A stretch of 64,000 bases of DNA from positions 1-64,000 of the forward strand of contig VIRR01000480.1 of the NCBI GenBank assembly GCA_008638375.1, read 5' to 3'. The DNA is from Nyssa sinensis. Taxonomy: Eukaryota > Streptophyta > Magnoliopsida > Cornales > Nyssaceae. The translations under genes and the position numbers were made by a program. Shown here one piece after another: positions 1-9,676 of the stretch; the stretch's first letter is position 1; every line of letters starts with the position of its first letter. Under the pieces are notes generated by a model. That model saw nothing but the letters and a program-made list of their open reading frames with translations. It did not search any database and was not told the origin of the DNA.

Positions 1-330
1 TGAGTTATTGAGATGGGTTGTGATGCCCGGAAGGATAGGGAAGATTGGCAGTGATAGGCCAATGTGTTTTGAAGATTTCATTATGTGTTGTGCCATGTGG
101 AGTGAGTCGTTACGGATGGGATCGGAACCAGACCCTAGCAGGGAGTGTGGAGGCGCGGGCCGAGGGACCCTGCCTGCCCGGAGTGGCTGAGCCGGAAAGG
201 GGGGAGGGAGAAGGTGATAAGTCGTCTCACATCGCCTGGCTGAGGGAGAGGTGAATGATCCATAGGTAAGGCTGCACGTCTCCATGATACAATGCGTTTT
301 GAATTGATCTTTTATTATCTTATCAAGGAG
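1..330 (+). repeat. LTR-like module R1, copy 1
   Basis: Non-coding sequence with a close relative in opposite orientation at about 63640-64000. The two share long blocks (for example CCATGTGGAGTGAGTCGT and CATCGCCTGGCTGAGGGAG) around a diverged GC-rich middle. Motifs such as CACATCGCCTGGCTGAGGGAGAGG resemble the start regions of plant LTRs, so this is probably part of another LTR or a recurrent non-coding module of chromovirus internal regions. In both copies it lies inside a chromovirus internal region and in the same orientation relative to that element. Short open frames here look like chance. Confidence 0.5.
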
Positions 331-378
331 ATGCATAATTTTAAATTTCGGGACGAAATTTCTTTAAGGAGGGAAGGA
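331..378 (+). other. Hairpin and polypurine tract of chromovirus B
   Basis: The perfect inverted repeat AAATTTCG-GGA-CGAAATTT (343-361) is followed by the polypurine tract AAGGAGGGAAGGA (366-378), which directly abuts the LTR start TGTAAAG. The same hairpin and identical tract occur before the 3' LTR of chromovirus A (26714-26749) and, on the minus strand, chromovirus C2 (62753-62788). The tract primes plus-strand DNA synthesis in LTR retrotransposons. The role of the hairpin is unknown. Confidence 0.85.
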
Positions 379-1769
379 TGTAAAGATTCGAAAATTTGGG
401 ATAAAATTTTTTTTTATTAGAACACTGCGAATGTCCTAAATTTCTAATTAATTTAATTTTGAAAAAAAAATAATAATAATAAATAAATAATAAAAATGAC
501 ATAAGACACGAACGGACACCCAGAGACGTCAGAACAAATAATACTGATATTGAGCCAGCTTTATACCAACTTTATTTACATTCAAAATTAATATATGAAA
601 AATAAAATAAAAAAATAAAAATGTGTAATAGTATACATAAATAAAATATAAAGTATGGTATAATATATATATATATATATATATGGGTGTGGTGGAAAAT
701 GAATAAAAGAAAAAGAAAAGGGAAAAGAGAAAAGAAGAAAAGGGGACGGTGCGTCTCGGCTGAGGTCGCGTGAAGAACAGGGGAGGAAGAAAAGAAAAGA
801 GAGAAAAAGAGAAAGAAGAAAAGAGAGAGAGAAGAAGGAAGGGAAGAGGGAGAAGTGACGGTGGTCGCGAGGAGGATCGAGGCAAGGGGCGACGGAGACG
901 GAAACGGAGAATCGAGACAAGGGGGCGATCGATCTGCCCTTCTATTCGTCCGTGAATCTGGATATCTTCAAGCTTGATTTCCAGTCCGATGATCGCGACT
1001 TTGTTAGATCTCGGGGCTGGTATCTTTGCGGCTGAATGGGTCTGTTGGAGTGTGATTGAACAGGTCATCGTATGTATTTGTTTGTGGGTGTGTGAAGCAA
1101 CGTGGAGGTGCAAACAACCCAGGTTAGAGGGGACGGTTGTTGGAAGACCTGATGCAGTCGTCGTGGGGAAATTGGAGGAGGAAATTGTGGCTGTGTGACT
1201 CGAAATTTTGTGGAGATGTTACGGTTTTGATGGGTGGCTCTCGGTGTGGTGTAACGACGGAGTGGTGATGGGTTTTGGATTTCCTGGGGCTTCACCGAAT
1301 GGGATTTGTGTTGCGGTTTTGTGTGTGGCTGTTTGGGTTTGACGCAGAGCAGGAGATTGAGCAGGTTGGCTGTTACGGTTGTGGCTTAGCATCGTGGATG
1401 GCTACGGCTATGGGAGTTGTGGTACAGGGGTTGCGATAGTAGATGCGATGGCTTCAATGAACCAGAGAATGAACCTCATGGGTGTTGTCATTGAGACCAG
1501 CATTCCGAAGCAGTCCATGTGTACTGATTTTTTTTTGTTGTAAAATAAAAATAGTTGATGAAGTTGTATTGATTGTTGGGTGGATGATTGAGGGAATGGA
1601 TGTATCCCCATTACGACTGTTCGGAGGGTGATATAACTTGATATTAAGGGCATTATGCAGCAAAGAGTAGCGGTGCAAATTGTGGTTGTTGCGGTTTTGT
1701 TGGAGAAATGGCAGAGAGTGTAGTAACAACGGAGTGTAGTAGTGCCAATTGTTGGAATCTCTTGTTTAA

Positions 1770-1880
1770 GTGGTGGATTCATATACACTGTTGATTCATG
1801 GGTTATGTGAGAAACAAAAGTGGAGAGAGCCGCCAGTATTTTGGGGAAATGATAGAAATGGGGTTCTTTCCACAAAAGGT
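1770..1880 (+). pseudogene. PPR-like gene fragment inside LTR B1
   Basis: A frame starting at 1770 reads SYTLLIHGLCEKQKWRE, the classic first half of a pentatricopeptide repeat. Shifting frame gives EMIEMGFFPQKVT, which fits the second half of the same 35-residue motif. A single indel would explain the break. PPR proteins bind organellar RNA and are a very large plant family. Only about one repeat is visible, and it lies within the LTR, so I infer a captured and decayed fragment. I did not locate this segment in LTR copy B2. Confidence 0.5.
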
Positions 1881-2486
1881 TACATTACACTGGACTGGGA
1901 ATTGATACAGACTGACATGTTGAGAATTTGGAGAAGCTTCTGCAACAGATTATATTTGCCTGGGTAGATTGGGGTTGTGGGTTCTGAATTACTTACAACA
2001 ATTGGAAATAGCTGTTGGGAGACTTGATGTGGCTGTTATGAACATTGAGGGTCGACTGCCCTGTTTTGATGGACTTTGTTGGATGTTTTAGAGAAGTCTT
2101 GTGGATATCTATCTTTGTATCATCCGGAGGCAACTCCTTGAAGATGAAATAACTGTAGCTGCTAGCCAAATGGCCATGATAGCAATATTAGTTAGCCGTG
2201 TGGAGGGACGAGAAAGGAAAGAATTATAGTGGTCATTTGGATGGAAGCTTGGAGTTGTGTTTCATCAGGTCATGTGCTCATGATAGTGCAAAACAGGGTA
2301 GGAACTCCAGAGGTTCAGTAAAAGGTGAAAGGGAAGTAATGCAGTATTAGTTGGAGCTTCAGCCTTGCGGTGGTGTAATTGTTGGAGACTACGGGTTTTA
2401 ACCTTGCTTGTAGAAATTGAAGCTACTGATTGGGGAGACTCTGCATAGTAATCTGATGAGAGGAAGGGAAAGTTCTTCAATATCTG

Positions 2487-2738
2487 ATGGATGGGATGAT
2501 AAAGGGACGGACTTTGTCAGGATCGTCATCTGCTTGGGGGAAAAAGGTTGAAGAAGCTGATGAAACTGGATTTAAAATGGCTGGCCGACTCGATCAACCT
2601 GCGGGTGTGTTTTCTTCAACTGCTAAACCATGGACTGGAGAGCAACCTCAAACTCGGGATGCACGAGGATTTGGTTCACGCTTGACTGCAAATTCTCCAA
2701 AGATTGGCTGGGTGGAGATAAGCATAAGCTTGACATGA
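2487..2738 (+). pseudogene. NRPE1-like WG-junction fragment in LTR B1
   Basis: An 83-codon open frame with SGSSSAWGKKVEEADETGF at residues 11-29. This resembles the segment of Pol V largest subunit NRPE1 at the start of its WG-rich C-terminal region (recalled Arabidopsis sequence near SCSWGKRVDVGTG). The remaining part (residues 30-77) is shared with the open frame at 41652-42023 in LTR B2 but is not recognised. It has no start context of its own and lies inside an LTR. The NRPE1 call here is weaker than in B2 and gains support mainly from that copy. Confidence 0.45.
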
Positions 2739-2822
2739 TTCCATTGAAGGACTAAGTTACTTACGGGTTGTTTGGATTGCATAGTGGACACCGCTTAGTA
2801 GGGTTGTGACCAACCCTATCAG

Positions 2823-3620
2823 GTATGATATTTTACTAATGTGAGAAATGAGATTAAGCTTAGGAGCATTTGATAAGATGATTGAATGTTCTCTATGCGT
2901 AATTGCTATTAGGAAACCACTTAGAATTTGATTGTTTATATGCTTACGTGTTCTTTATGAATCTGTGGGTGTTATGAATTACTTCTTGAGTTGTCATCAT
3001 ATGTGATTTATGTTTTAGAAGGATCGCTGATATTGCGACATGTAGAATTGTATAAGTGTTGGGATTGATCGAGCATGACACGTAGATTTATGGATGAAAT
3101 CTTGTAATTTAAATGCTATTGTTAATCTTAAATGTGATGCATTATTTAAAGCATGTTGCATATGCTTATGAAAGAGATGTCACATTTGAACTGTATCATT
3201 GCATGACGAAATCATGGCATATTGGCATCGTGTGATTTCTTGAAAGCATAGTGTGGGTCAGCACGAGGTGCTGGTGCATTATGAGGGTGCAGATCCTGTG
3301 GTGAAAAACCCAAAATCGGCCAATAGGTACTCGCCTGCCTGACGGATTCCGGACCGTGAAGCGAGACATACGTGGCGGTACTCATGCCAGCGGGGAAGGA
3401 CCGTATCATGAGACATGGGTGGGCATAGAGTTGCATGGGTGGTGTGTCACGCATACTGTTTATATACTGTATATTGTTCATATACTGTCATCATGACATC
3501 GAATGCCATATAGAAATAACTGTACACTTGCACATGTCACGACCTTAGTTTTGTTTCCTGCATTAGTATTATGTCATACCAGCATGTTGTCGCTGACCCA
3601 TTCGTGGGCACAGGTTTCAG
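2823..3620 (+). other. Putative leader intron in LTR B1
   Basis: Donor-like ATCAG|GTATGA at 2822/2823 and acceptor-like TTTCAG|AT at 3620/3621, with CTGAC (a branch-point-like sequence) about 25 bases upstream of the acceptor. The same pair is kept in all six LTR copies seen here although the sequence between them varies in length. Splicing is inferred from consensus and conservation only. Confidence 0.45.
3212..3480 (+). repeat. Conserved LTR core shared by families A, B and C
   Basis: Runs from GCATATTGGCAT through GTGTGGGT, AGCACG, GGTGC, GCATTATGAGGGTG, AGATCCTGTGGTGAAAAACC and GAGACATGGGTGGGCATAGAG. Clear counterparts occur at 23215-23425, 29060-29270, 42525-42790 and, on the minus strand, 60086-60350; part is kept at about 58480-58650. 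It contains two copies of a module that begins GGTACTC and ends GAGACAT. It is conserved across LTRs that otherwise differ strongly, so it is probably functional, but what it does is unknown. Confidence 0.65.
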
Positions 3621-4097
3621 ATAAAGCTCCTGGCACGCGGGACTTGATGAAATCTTGGAGAAAGGAGAGGGAATGAATTTGGAAGAATATTTGGACCCTT
3701 GGGGCGTATTTAGACATTATAAAAGATTGGTGTATTTCTGAAAAGCATGAAAATGACATTGTATATTGTAGTAAATAATGAATTTGTGATCTTTTAGTTT
3801 AAGTGTAGGAGTAGACGTGATGGATTGTATAAGTAGGTGATGTATATTTAACTTTGATAGAGTTGTGGCCATCGAGTGAGGATGGATTGTAACTGTTATA
3901 TATATATATGTTGTATTGTGTTTATCAGGGGGAAAAGGTTCGAAAAACAAAGGAGGTGCTGCCGAAATTTTTAGAAAATTAAAGAACTCTATTTAATTTG
4001 ACGTAAATTCATAAATCTGTTTAATTATCTTTTATTTTGTTTACTTTCTGTTCGTCAGTCGCACCTCGGGTTTCGGTCAGAAATTCGGGGCGTGACA

Positions 4098-5540
4098 AAA
4101 ACATATTTAACTTGGTCACAGTCATTTACTAAGATTATTACCAATATCTTTGTTCCACTCAATCACGAGTTTCAAGGCTATATTCAAATCAAGTGGATAT
4201 ACTCAAGCCAATATATCACTTTCTTGGTTTAAAAATAAGAAAAGAAAGGAACTCCTATTGCAATATTAAGCATAGAGATAGTGTGAATTACTACATATTA
4301 ACTTATTATAATCTATTGGGTTATTAAATTTTGTACGGTTCAGATTAAAAAACTCCTTGACTTGTAAAGTAATGTCTATAATCACATGTGAAATAGTTAT
4401 TATTATTTTTTTCTTTGTCAATAAAAAATGTATTATATAATTTGGTAAATCACTTTATACCAAATAGCATATAATTGTATATCTTATGACAACTATTACA
4501 AAGTCAATTCATATTGTATTATCACATGTGAGATAAGCATCATATTGGGGATTTTAATATTATAATCTAATATTAGATAGACATGCAAATAAAGCAATAA
4601 ATTAATATGTTATCTCATATTCATGTGAAATAATAAGCCAATAATATATTATGTATTATTGCCATATATGATATAATTATATGATTATCACATAAATAAT
4701 ATAATATTAATAATATCCGTCATGAACATATGTATGTTGTAACTATTAGCCAAATATATAATTATAATAATTATAATAATAGTAATTTACATGAAATTCT
4801 TACACTGAATTGTTATTAATATCATGTTAAAATAAATTAGATAAATACGTAATATTGGTAATTAGTAATATATTATTTTTTACAATATTATGCTACTTAC
4901 AAAAATTCTTACTGATTTTTTATATTACACTGAACTGTTTTATCATGTATAATTAGGGTGTTTTAGTTAACACCCTTGTAATGTTTGTAAAAATTCTTAC
5001 TGATTCAATATTATACAAGTTTATGATCTTATTAATGATTATTGTTATTCTATCAATCCTTAGCAATATGATAATAATATTTTTTGTTATAAATTATATA
5101 CATGAGAAATTAACTGGGAAAGATTTTATAAACATTGATATTAGGTTTAATTACATAAAAATAAGATCATAATAATTTTTATATTACTCTTCACTTGAGT
5201 TATTAATATCACCAAGTATGAACAGTCATGTTACAAACTATATATCGAATTATAAGATAGGCAAGTGATTGAGGACTTATTGTTCATACTTGTAATAATT
5301 AATATTTATAAGTAAAGATTAAAAGTATATCTTATTTTTTAATCTTTAAAATTATAATCATTTTATAACTTGTGAAAATTATTAAATATATTTGTATTAT
5401 GCAATATGATAATAAAGAATGTGAATTGCCAAAATTTTAAAATAAAGACATATTATCATATATAACTTAGTGTCAAACAAAAAAGAGGAAAGCAATTTTG
5501 ACTAAACAATATTTCACTAAGTTATAAGATATTAACTTAT
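4098..5540. repeat. AT-rich repeat block related to the Tat-like LTR
   Basis: No credible gene. The first 50 bases (from AAAACATATTTAACTTGG) recur inverted at about 7920-7975. The segment around CGGTTCAGATTAAAAAAC (near 4335) recurs directly near 7880. AACTTAGTGTCAAACAAAA near 5465 recurs inside the Tat-like LTR near 33248, and CACTGAA(C/T)TGTTATTAAT near 4805 recurs near 30913. The block therefore looks like rearranged pieces of the Tat-like element at 30781-33970. Confidence 0.5.
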
Positions 5541-6055
5541 AACTTAGTGAAATATCAACTTTTCTTGAGATTTCTGACAATTACATTAACTTCTCCTGAG
5601 ATTTCTAAAATTACATTGACCTCCCCTACTTTACCTGACAATATACATATACCTACATTCAGTAAATTTGTTTTCAAAAAGACAAAATTTCCTTTTTTAT
5701 TTATTTTTGTATTTTTTATAATTTTTCTAACATTTTTTAAAGATATTTATTATTTTATTTAAAAATAAATTTAAGGTAAATAAATTATTTTTATTTTATA
5801 TAAAAATAAATTTAAGGTTTTTATTAATATTTATTTGAAAAATGAAAAAAATAGTTAAAATTTAAAACATTAAAAAAATATATATAAGAGATAATTTTGT
5901 CATTTAAAAAAAAAAATTAAGTGGAATGGAGTATTATATATTATCAAATAAAAGAGAAAATGTTAATGTAATTTTAAAAACTTAAAAAAAATTAATATAA
6001 TTGTGAAAAAATTTTAAAAAGGTCAGTGTAGTGTAATTTAGATTATTTTACAAAG
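5541..6055. mobile_element. Fold-back (MITE-like) element, copy 1
   Basis: The left end has repeated units of the type TTTCTGACAATTACATTAACTTCTCC and GACCTCCCCTAC. The right end has the complement-like AAAAAGGTCAGTGTAGTGTAA. The centre is AT-rich and near-palindromic, with AAAAATAAATTTAAGGT repeated. A second copy of the same layout is at about 37400-37908 and a fragment at about 17225-17345. Non-coding. Ends are approximate and no target duplication was identified. Confidence 0.55.
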
Positions 6056-7700
6056 TGATACTCGAATCAGTACTCTCTGATTCTTACATATATAGCTACT
6101 TTTTTTTAGCAACTTTTACATCTTATAAAGGTGTTGGGTATATTCTGGTTTGTATCACTTAATCAATATGCCCATGACAAAGTACTAATTACAGAGTTAA
6201 CATCAATCAGATACATTAGAAATCCCATATATCTTTGATTGGACACACCGTCCTCCACCTAATTGAATAATTACATGCAATTTTATCAATATAAATCCAC
6301 CATATACGCAGACTGGAGATAAGAAAAAGATTAGTGAATATATGGGATACACATAATGATCATACAATTATATCATCTTCTCCGGCAAAAGTCAAACCAC
6401 GGCCATTTGAAGGTGATGTAGAGCAAGTGATTTATTTATTTATTTTTTTGTTTTTTTGTTTTTTATTTTTAAAAATATTATTTATTATTTTTTTTTGTTT
6501 TTATTCGGATCAGAACTAGTATAAAATTTAGTAATTTCTTATTTATATTTATAGTTTTTTAACTTTTTAAATAAGATATAAACTGATTTTTATTTTTCAA
6601 TTTTATCAATTATATATTAAATTTTGAATTTATAGATTTTCTTTTGTTATTGGGTGAGTAATTCCTACATCACTAAAATTTAAGAAATTTGACATGTTCA
6701 ATACCATTTCACGTTTCTGTACCGCGTTAGAATGAAAAAAGGAGAAGGATGGTAATTGAACTTGATCAGTTAAAACTCGATGTGCTCCATATCTAATGAG
6801 ACGAGTCTAAAAAAGTTATGTGAATTCCTGTAGGTTTGCGATGAAAATATCAACATACTTTTACTCGTCCCAATTACATAAAAGAAAATAATAAATGAGT
6901 TTTTATTTAACGTAGCCAATATTTATAAAAGGATATAATACATCCCATATTGAAAGTATAGACAATCTTTATAGGGTTGTACATCTATAAAAGGATATAA
7001 TACCATTTTAATTCTCTAACAACATTCATATATCTTCTTTTAATAATGAGTACTTCGAGAGGACCCATCCATTCCATCAGAGATTTTCCATTCCATCAGA
7101 GATTTCTTTAGCGGTATTGGGATTGAGGAAGGACTTTGTATCCCGAACCGACCCATTGTCATTCCAAAAAAGCATGCATGAAAGGGCTTGTGGTGGTGGT
7201 TCATACGTCCAAAAGGTGGACCATATGCTAACAGAAGTACAAGCAACAAATCAATGACAATATTATTGAGTTCAATCCTTCTAAATTCTACAACATAGAC
7301 AAGCTAACCACTCCCACTAGACACTATCTAAACTAAAATCATCATTTAATTTCTTAAGATAATGTTATGGGGAATCATCTGGATCAGAGACAGAGACAAG
7401 AGATAAGGGGACCCATGAAAGAGATTAAAAAAGTGTGTGTTTCATAATTAAAACCTAGAGAAGAAGACAACGGTTTGACATCCTTTTTCTTGGGCTAGCT
7501 GTATTGAAAAGGTATGTACGTCTTAATCAAAGCTTATCTATCTCCATACTTCTTTCTTCTTTAGGGCGTAAGCTGTTCATATAGTAAAGAAATAGCAACA
7601 AATTGAAAAGGAACAAAATTTTACATCCTTCCGTATCATAATATATATATTAAAATTACTCCTTAAAATTATTAATAGCCAATGGTGATTACCATAAAAT
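6056..7700. other. Intergenic AT-rich stretch, no gene seen
   Basis: No supported coding region. Near 7067-7106 a short tandem duplication of TTCCATCAGAGATTT is visible inside a stretch (7040-7250) of more gene-like composition, but no recognisable product can be read on either strand. Confidence 0.5.
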
Positions 7701-8340
7701 TTTGTCATTAAAAAGTAATACTCCATTATGTTAAAAAGTGATACTCCATCATGTTAAAATCAATTGTATAACCTAATATTAATAGCCAATGTATTGAACT
7801 AGGTGTTATGTTCTCCTTTTCAATTTTAAACTCGGTTTTATCTTTATATTTATTATAATCTATTGGGTTATTAAATTTTGTACGGTTCAGATTAAAAAAC
7901 TCCTTGACTTGTAAAGTAATTTTGGTAATAATCTTAGTAAATGACTCTGACCAAGTTAAATATGTTTTGATCTAATAATATTTTTTTTTACCAAACAAGG
8001 AATAAGCATGTTTGATCTAATAATATTTTTTCTTAATATCAATATGATTACAAATGCAATAGTAAATCACAAATTGGTACACAATATTATAAGTTTTAAT
8101 TAATAATATTGACTAAGTTAACCATAATATCACAGTATCAGTGTTTCAGGACTTCATATATAATAACTTAGTCATTATCACAATATTATTAAAATCACCA
8201 AGTTATATCTCCTGGACTTAACTTAGTAGATACACGTTTCGATAGTTTACTTAGTATAATTTATTTAAATAGTATATATTATTATTACACTCAATTAATT
8301 AAATTAATTTTCACATATTTCAAATTAATCAAGTAAATAG
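7701..8340. repeat. AT-rich repeat block, second piece
   Basis: Shares TTGTATAACCTAATATTAAT with 30780-30800 and ACTTAGTCATTATCACAAT with about 31755. It also carries the partners of the direct and inverted repeats noted at 4098-4400. No gene was seen. Probably derived from the same Tat-like family as 30781-33970. Confidence 0.45.
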
Positions 8341-8489
8341 TATAAATTTACTATTTTGGACCTTTTAGATCCAATGGTAAAGTTCGTTATACGAGACGGG
8401 GTCCCAAAAAATATAATACCTGTAGAAATGTCAAATGGCCAAAATGTCCTTGAGTCAATTGTAAGTCAAAAGAATACTAGTCTTGTTGA
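8341..8489 (+). mobile_element. Old gypsy LTR remnant, left part
   Basis: CCAATGGTAAAGTTCG and ACGAGACGGGGTCCC match the chromovirus LTR segment at 22403-22437, with divergence. The remnant is interrupted at 8489 by a hAT-type MITE and resumes after 9045. Confidence 0.55.
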
Positions 8490-9037
8490 TAGGGGTGTCA
8501 ATTCGTGTTATCGTGTCTTGTTCGGGTCATGTCAAGGCATACATATTCGAAAATATGTGTCAACCCTAATCCGACACTATTAACTAATCGTGTCAAGTTT
8601 CAAAACACAAACTCAACTTATTTATTAAACAGGTTACACGTGTCGACACACTTAACCCGTTTATTTTAATTTTTTTATTTTTAAATAAAAAATTTACCTA
8701 TTTTTTAATATGTATAAATAATTTTCAAGTTTAGTAACTTTGGATATAGGCTAAATCAAAGTATAAACGTCTTAAATAAATAAAAAAATCTCAAAACCTT
8801 GATAAATATTTGGTGTGAGACAAATTATCTTAACTCATAATATATTTTATAATTAAGCATGTTAAGTCGTGTTAAACGGGTTGACACTAGTAAAACCCAA
8901 ACACGATTGGTTTATTAATCGTGTTATACATGTCAACCTGTTTATGACCCAAACCCATTTATGCTAAATCCAAACCCGTTAATTTCGTGTCGTGTTCGAG
9001 TCGTATCGTTGTGCTGTGTTAAAAATTGACACCCCTA
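8490..9037. mobile_element. hAT-type MITE, 548 bp
   Basis: Terminal inverted repeats TAGGGGTGTCAAT at the left and ATTGACACCCCTA at the right. The flanking 8-bp sequences CTTGTTGA (8482-8489) and CTTCTTGA (9038-9045) match at 7 of 8 positions, the size expected for hAT transposase. No coding capacity. A related unoccupied site (ACTAGCCTTTTTGAGG) exists near 18052 and shows where the insertion happened. Confidence 0.8.
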
Positions 9038-9185
9038 CTTCTTGAAGCTTTCGAGCCTTCGCATCAACATATAAAGACCATAAACACTTTTTACATTCTC
9101 AAAAATAATAAAATATCAAAATTACATTCCAAAATCAGCCAAATGATATTAAAAGCAGCGTTTTTAGTCTGAACATCACTAATAA
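9038..9185 (+). mobile_element. Old gypsy LTR remnant, right part
   Basis: Closely related to 18055-18190: both read TCGAGCCTT(C/T)GCATCAACAT, then ATATAAAGAC, TTTTACATTCTC and AAAAATAATAAAAT. It is the continuation of the LTR remnant interrupted by the MITE. Confidence 0.6.
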
Positions 9186-9339
9186 TAATAATTGTGAAAC
9201 TACTATTAACCTCGTTTAAAAATATCACTGAGTACATTATTTAGACGAGATTTTTCCAAGATGACAAATTTATAAAATGTTACTAAAATATCGTCCGAAT
9301 TGTAAATAAAACCATTTAAATAATCCAACAAAGATCTAA

Positions 9340-9671
9340 ATTGGGCCAACGTGAATCATGTCTGGGCTGACGTGGTTGCTTATGTGATAGTACCGTATCA
9401 CCATGACTTTGCCTATGATTTATTTATTTAAAAATATGAATTTACAGTACCTAATGAATGGAAGACACGTCACCTATTCTATGGGTCAATAAAGGCGATG
9501 GATGGAGACATGATTACTGATGATAAATTACTGAATTATTGGTTAAACGACAAAAAGTTTGTCTAGAAGTCTATATTTTTTTAAAATCTATATATTTTTT
9601 TTGTTTAGAATTATATTTAATTGTTATAGATAATGTTATAGATAATGGATGGAGACATGAATACTGATGAT
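9340..9671 (-). repeat. Dispersed repeat D, copy 1
   Basis: Reverse-strand relative of 51905-52190 and 53140-53440; shared words include GGGCTGACGTGG, AAATTACTGAATTATTGG and GATGGAGACATGA. Non-coding. The copia element at 9677 inserted at its left edge in this copy. Class unknown. Confidence 0.55.
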
Positions 9672-9676
9672 AATGT

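Larger units (their letters stand above)
379..4097 (+). mobile_element. Chromovirus family B 3' LTR (B1)
   Basis: A 3.7 kb LTR bounded by TGTAAAGATTCG after the polypurine tract and by GGGGCGTGACA. It holds a TA microsatellite (about 661-684), a purine-rich tract (about 690-920), a mosaic middle (about 1000-2760) with gene-like fragments, a conserved ACCAACCC-TATCAGGTATGAT block, and a core shared with LTR families A and C (about 3210-3480). The rest of the element is left of the window or lost. A second copy truncated at both ends is at 39696-43217. Family: Ty3/gypsy chromovirus, Tekay/Del-like, inferred from the A and C relatives. Confidence 0.85.

Noticed and set aside
529..1113. Long minus-strand open frames over 529-1113, and the similar ones near 21113-21536, 26976-27381 and 39796-40593
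   Set aside because: They run across TA and purine-rich low-complexity LTR sequence and recur in every LTR copy. Ser/Phe/Leu-rich composition comes from the complement of the GA/GAA tract, with no domain.
3212..3481. Minus-strand frame MNNIQYINSMRDTPPMQLYA, repeated in several LTRs (23203, 29047, 42523, 60086)
   Set aside because: Repeats because the underlying LTR core is conserved as DNA. Frames differ by indels between copies and no start or protein-like conservation pattern is visible.
7040..7249. Minus-strand 69-codon frame of gene-like composition
   Set aside because: No recognisable motif, no repeat partner, and a short duplication inside it; could not be supported as a gene.
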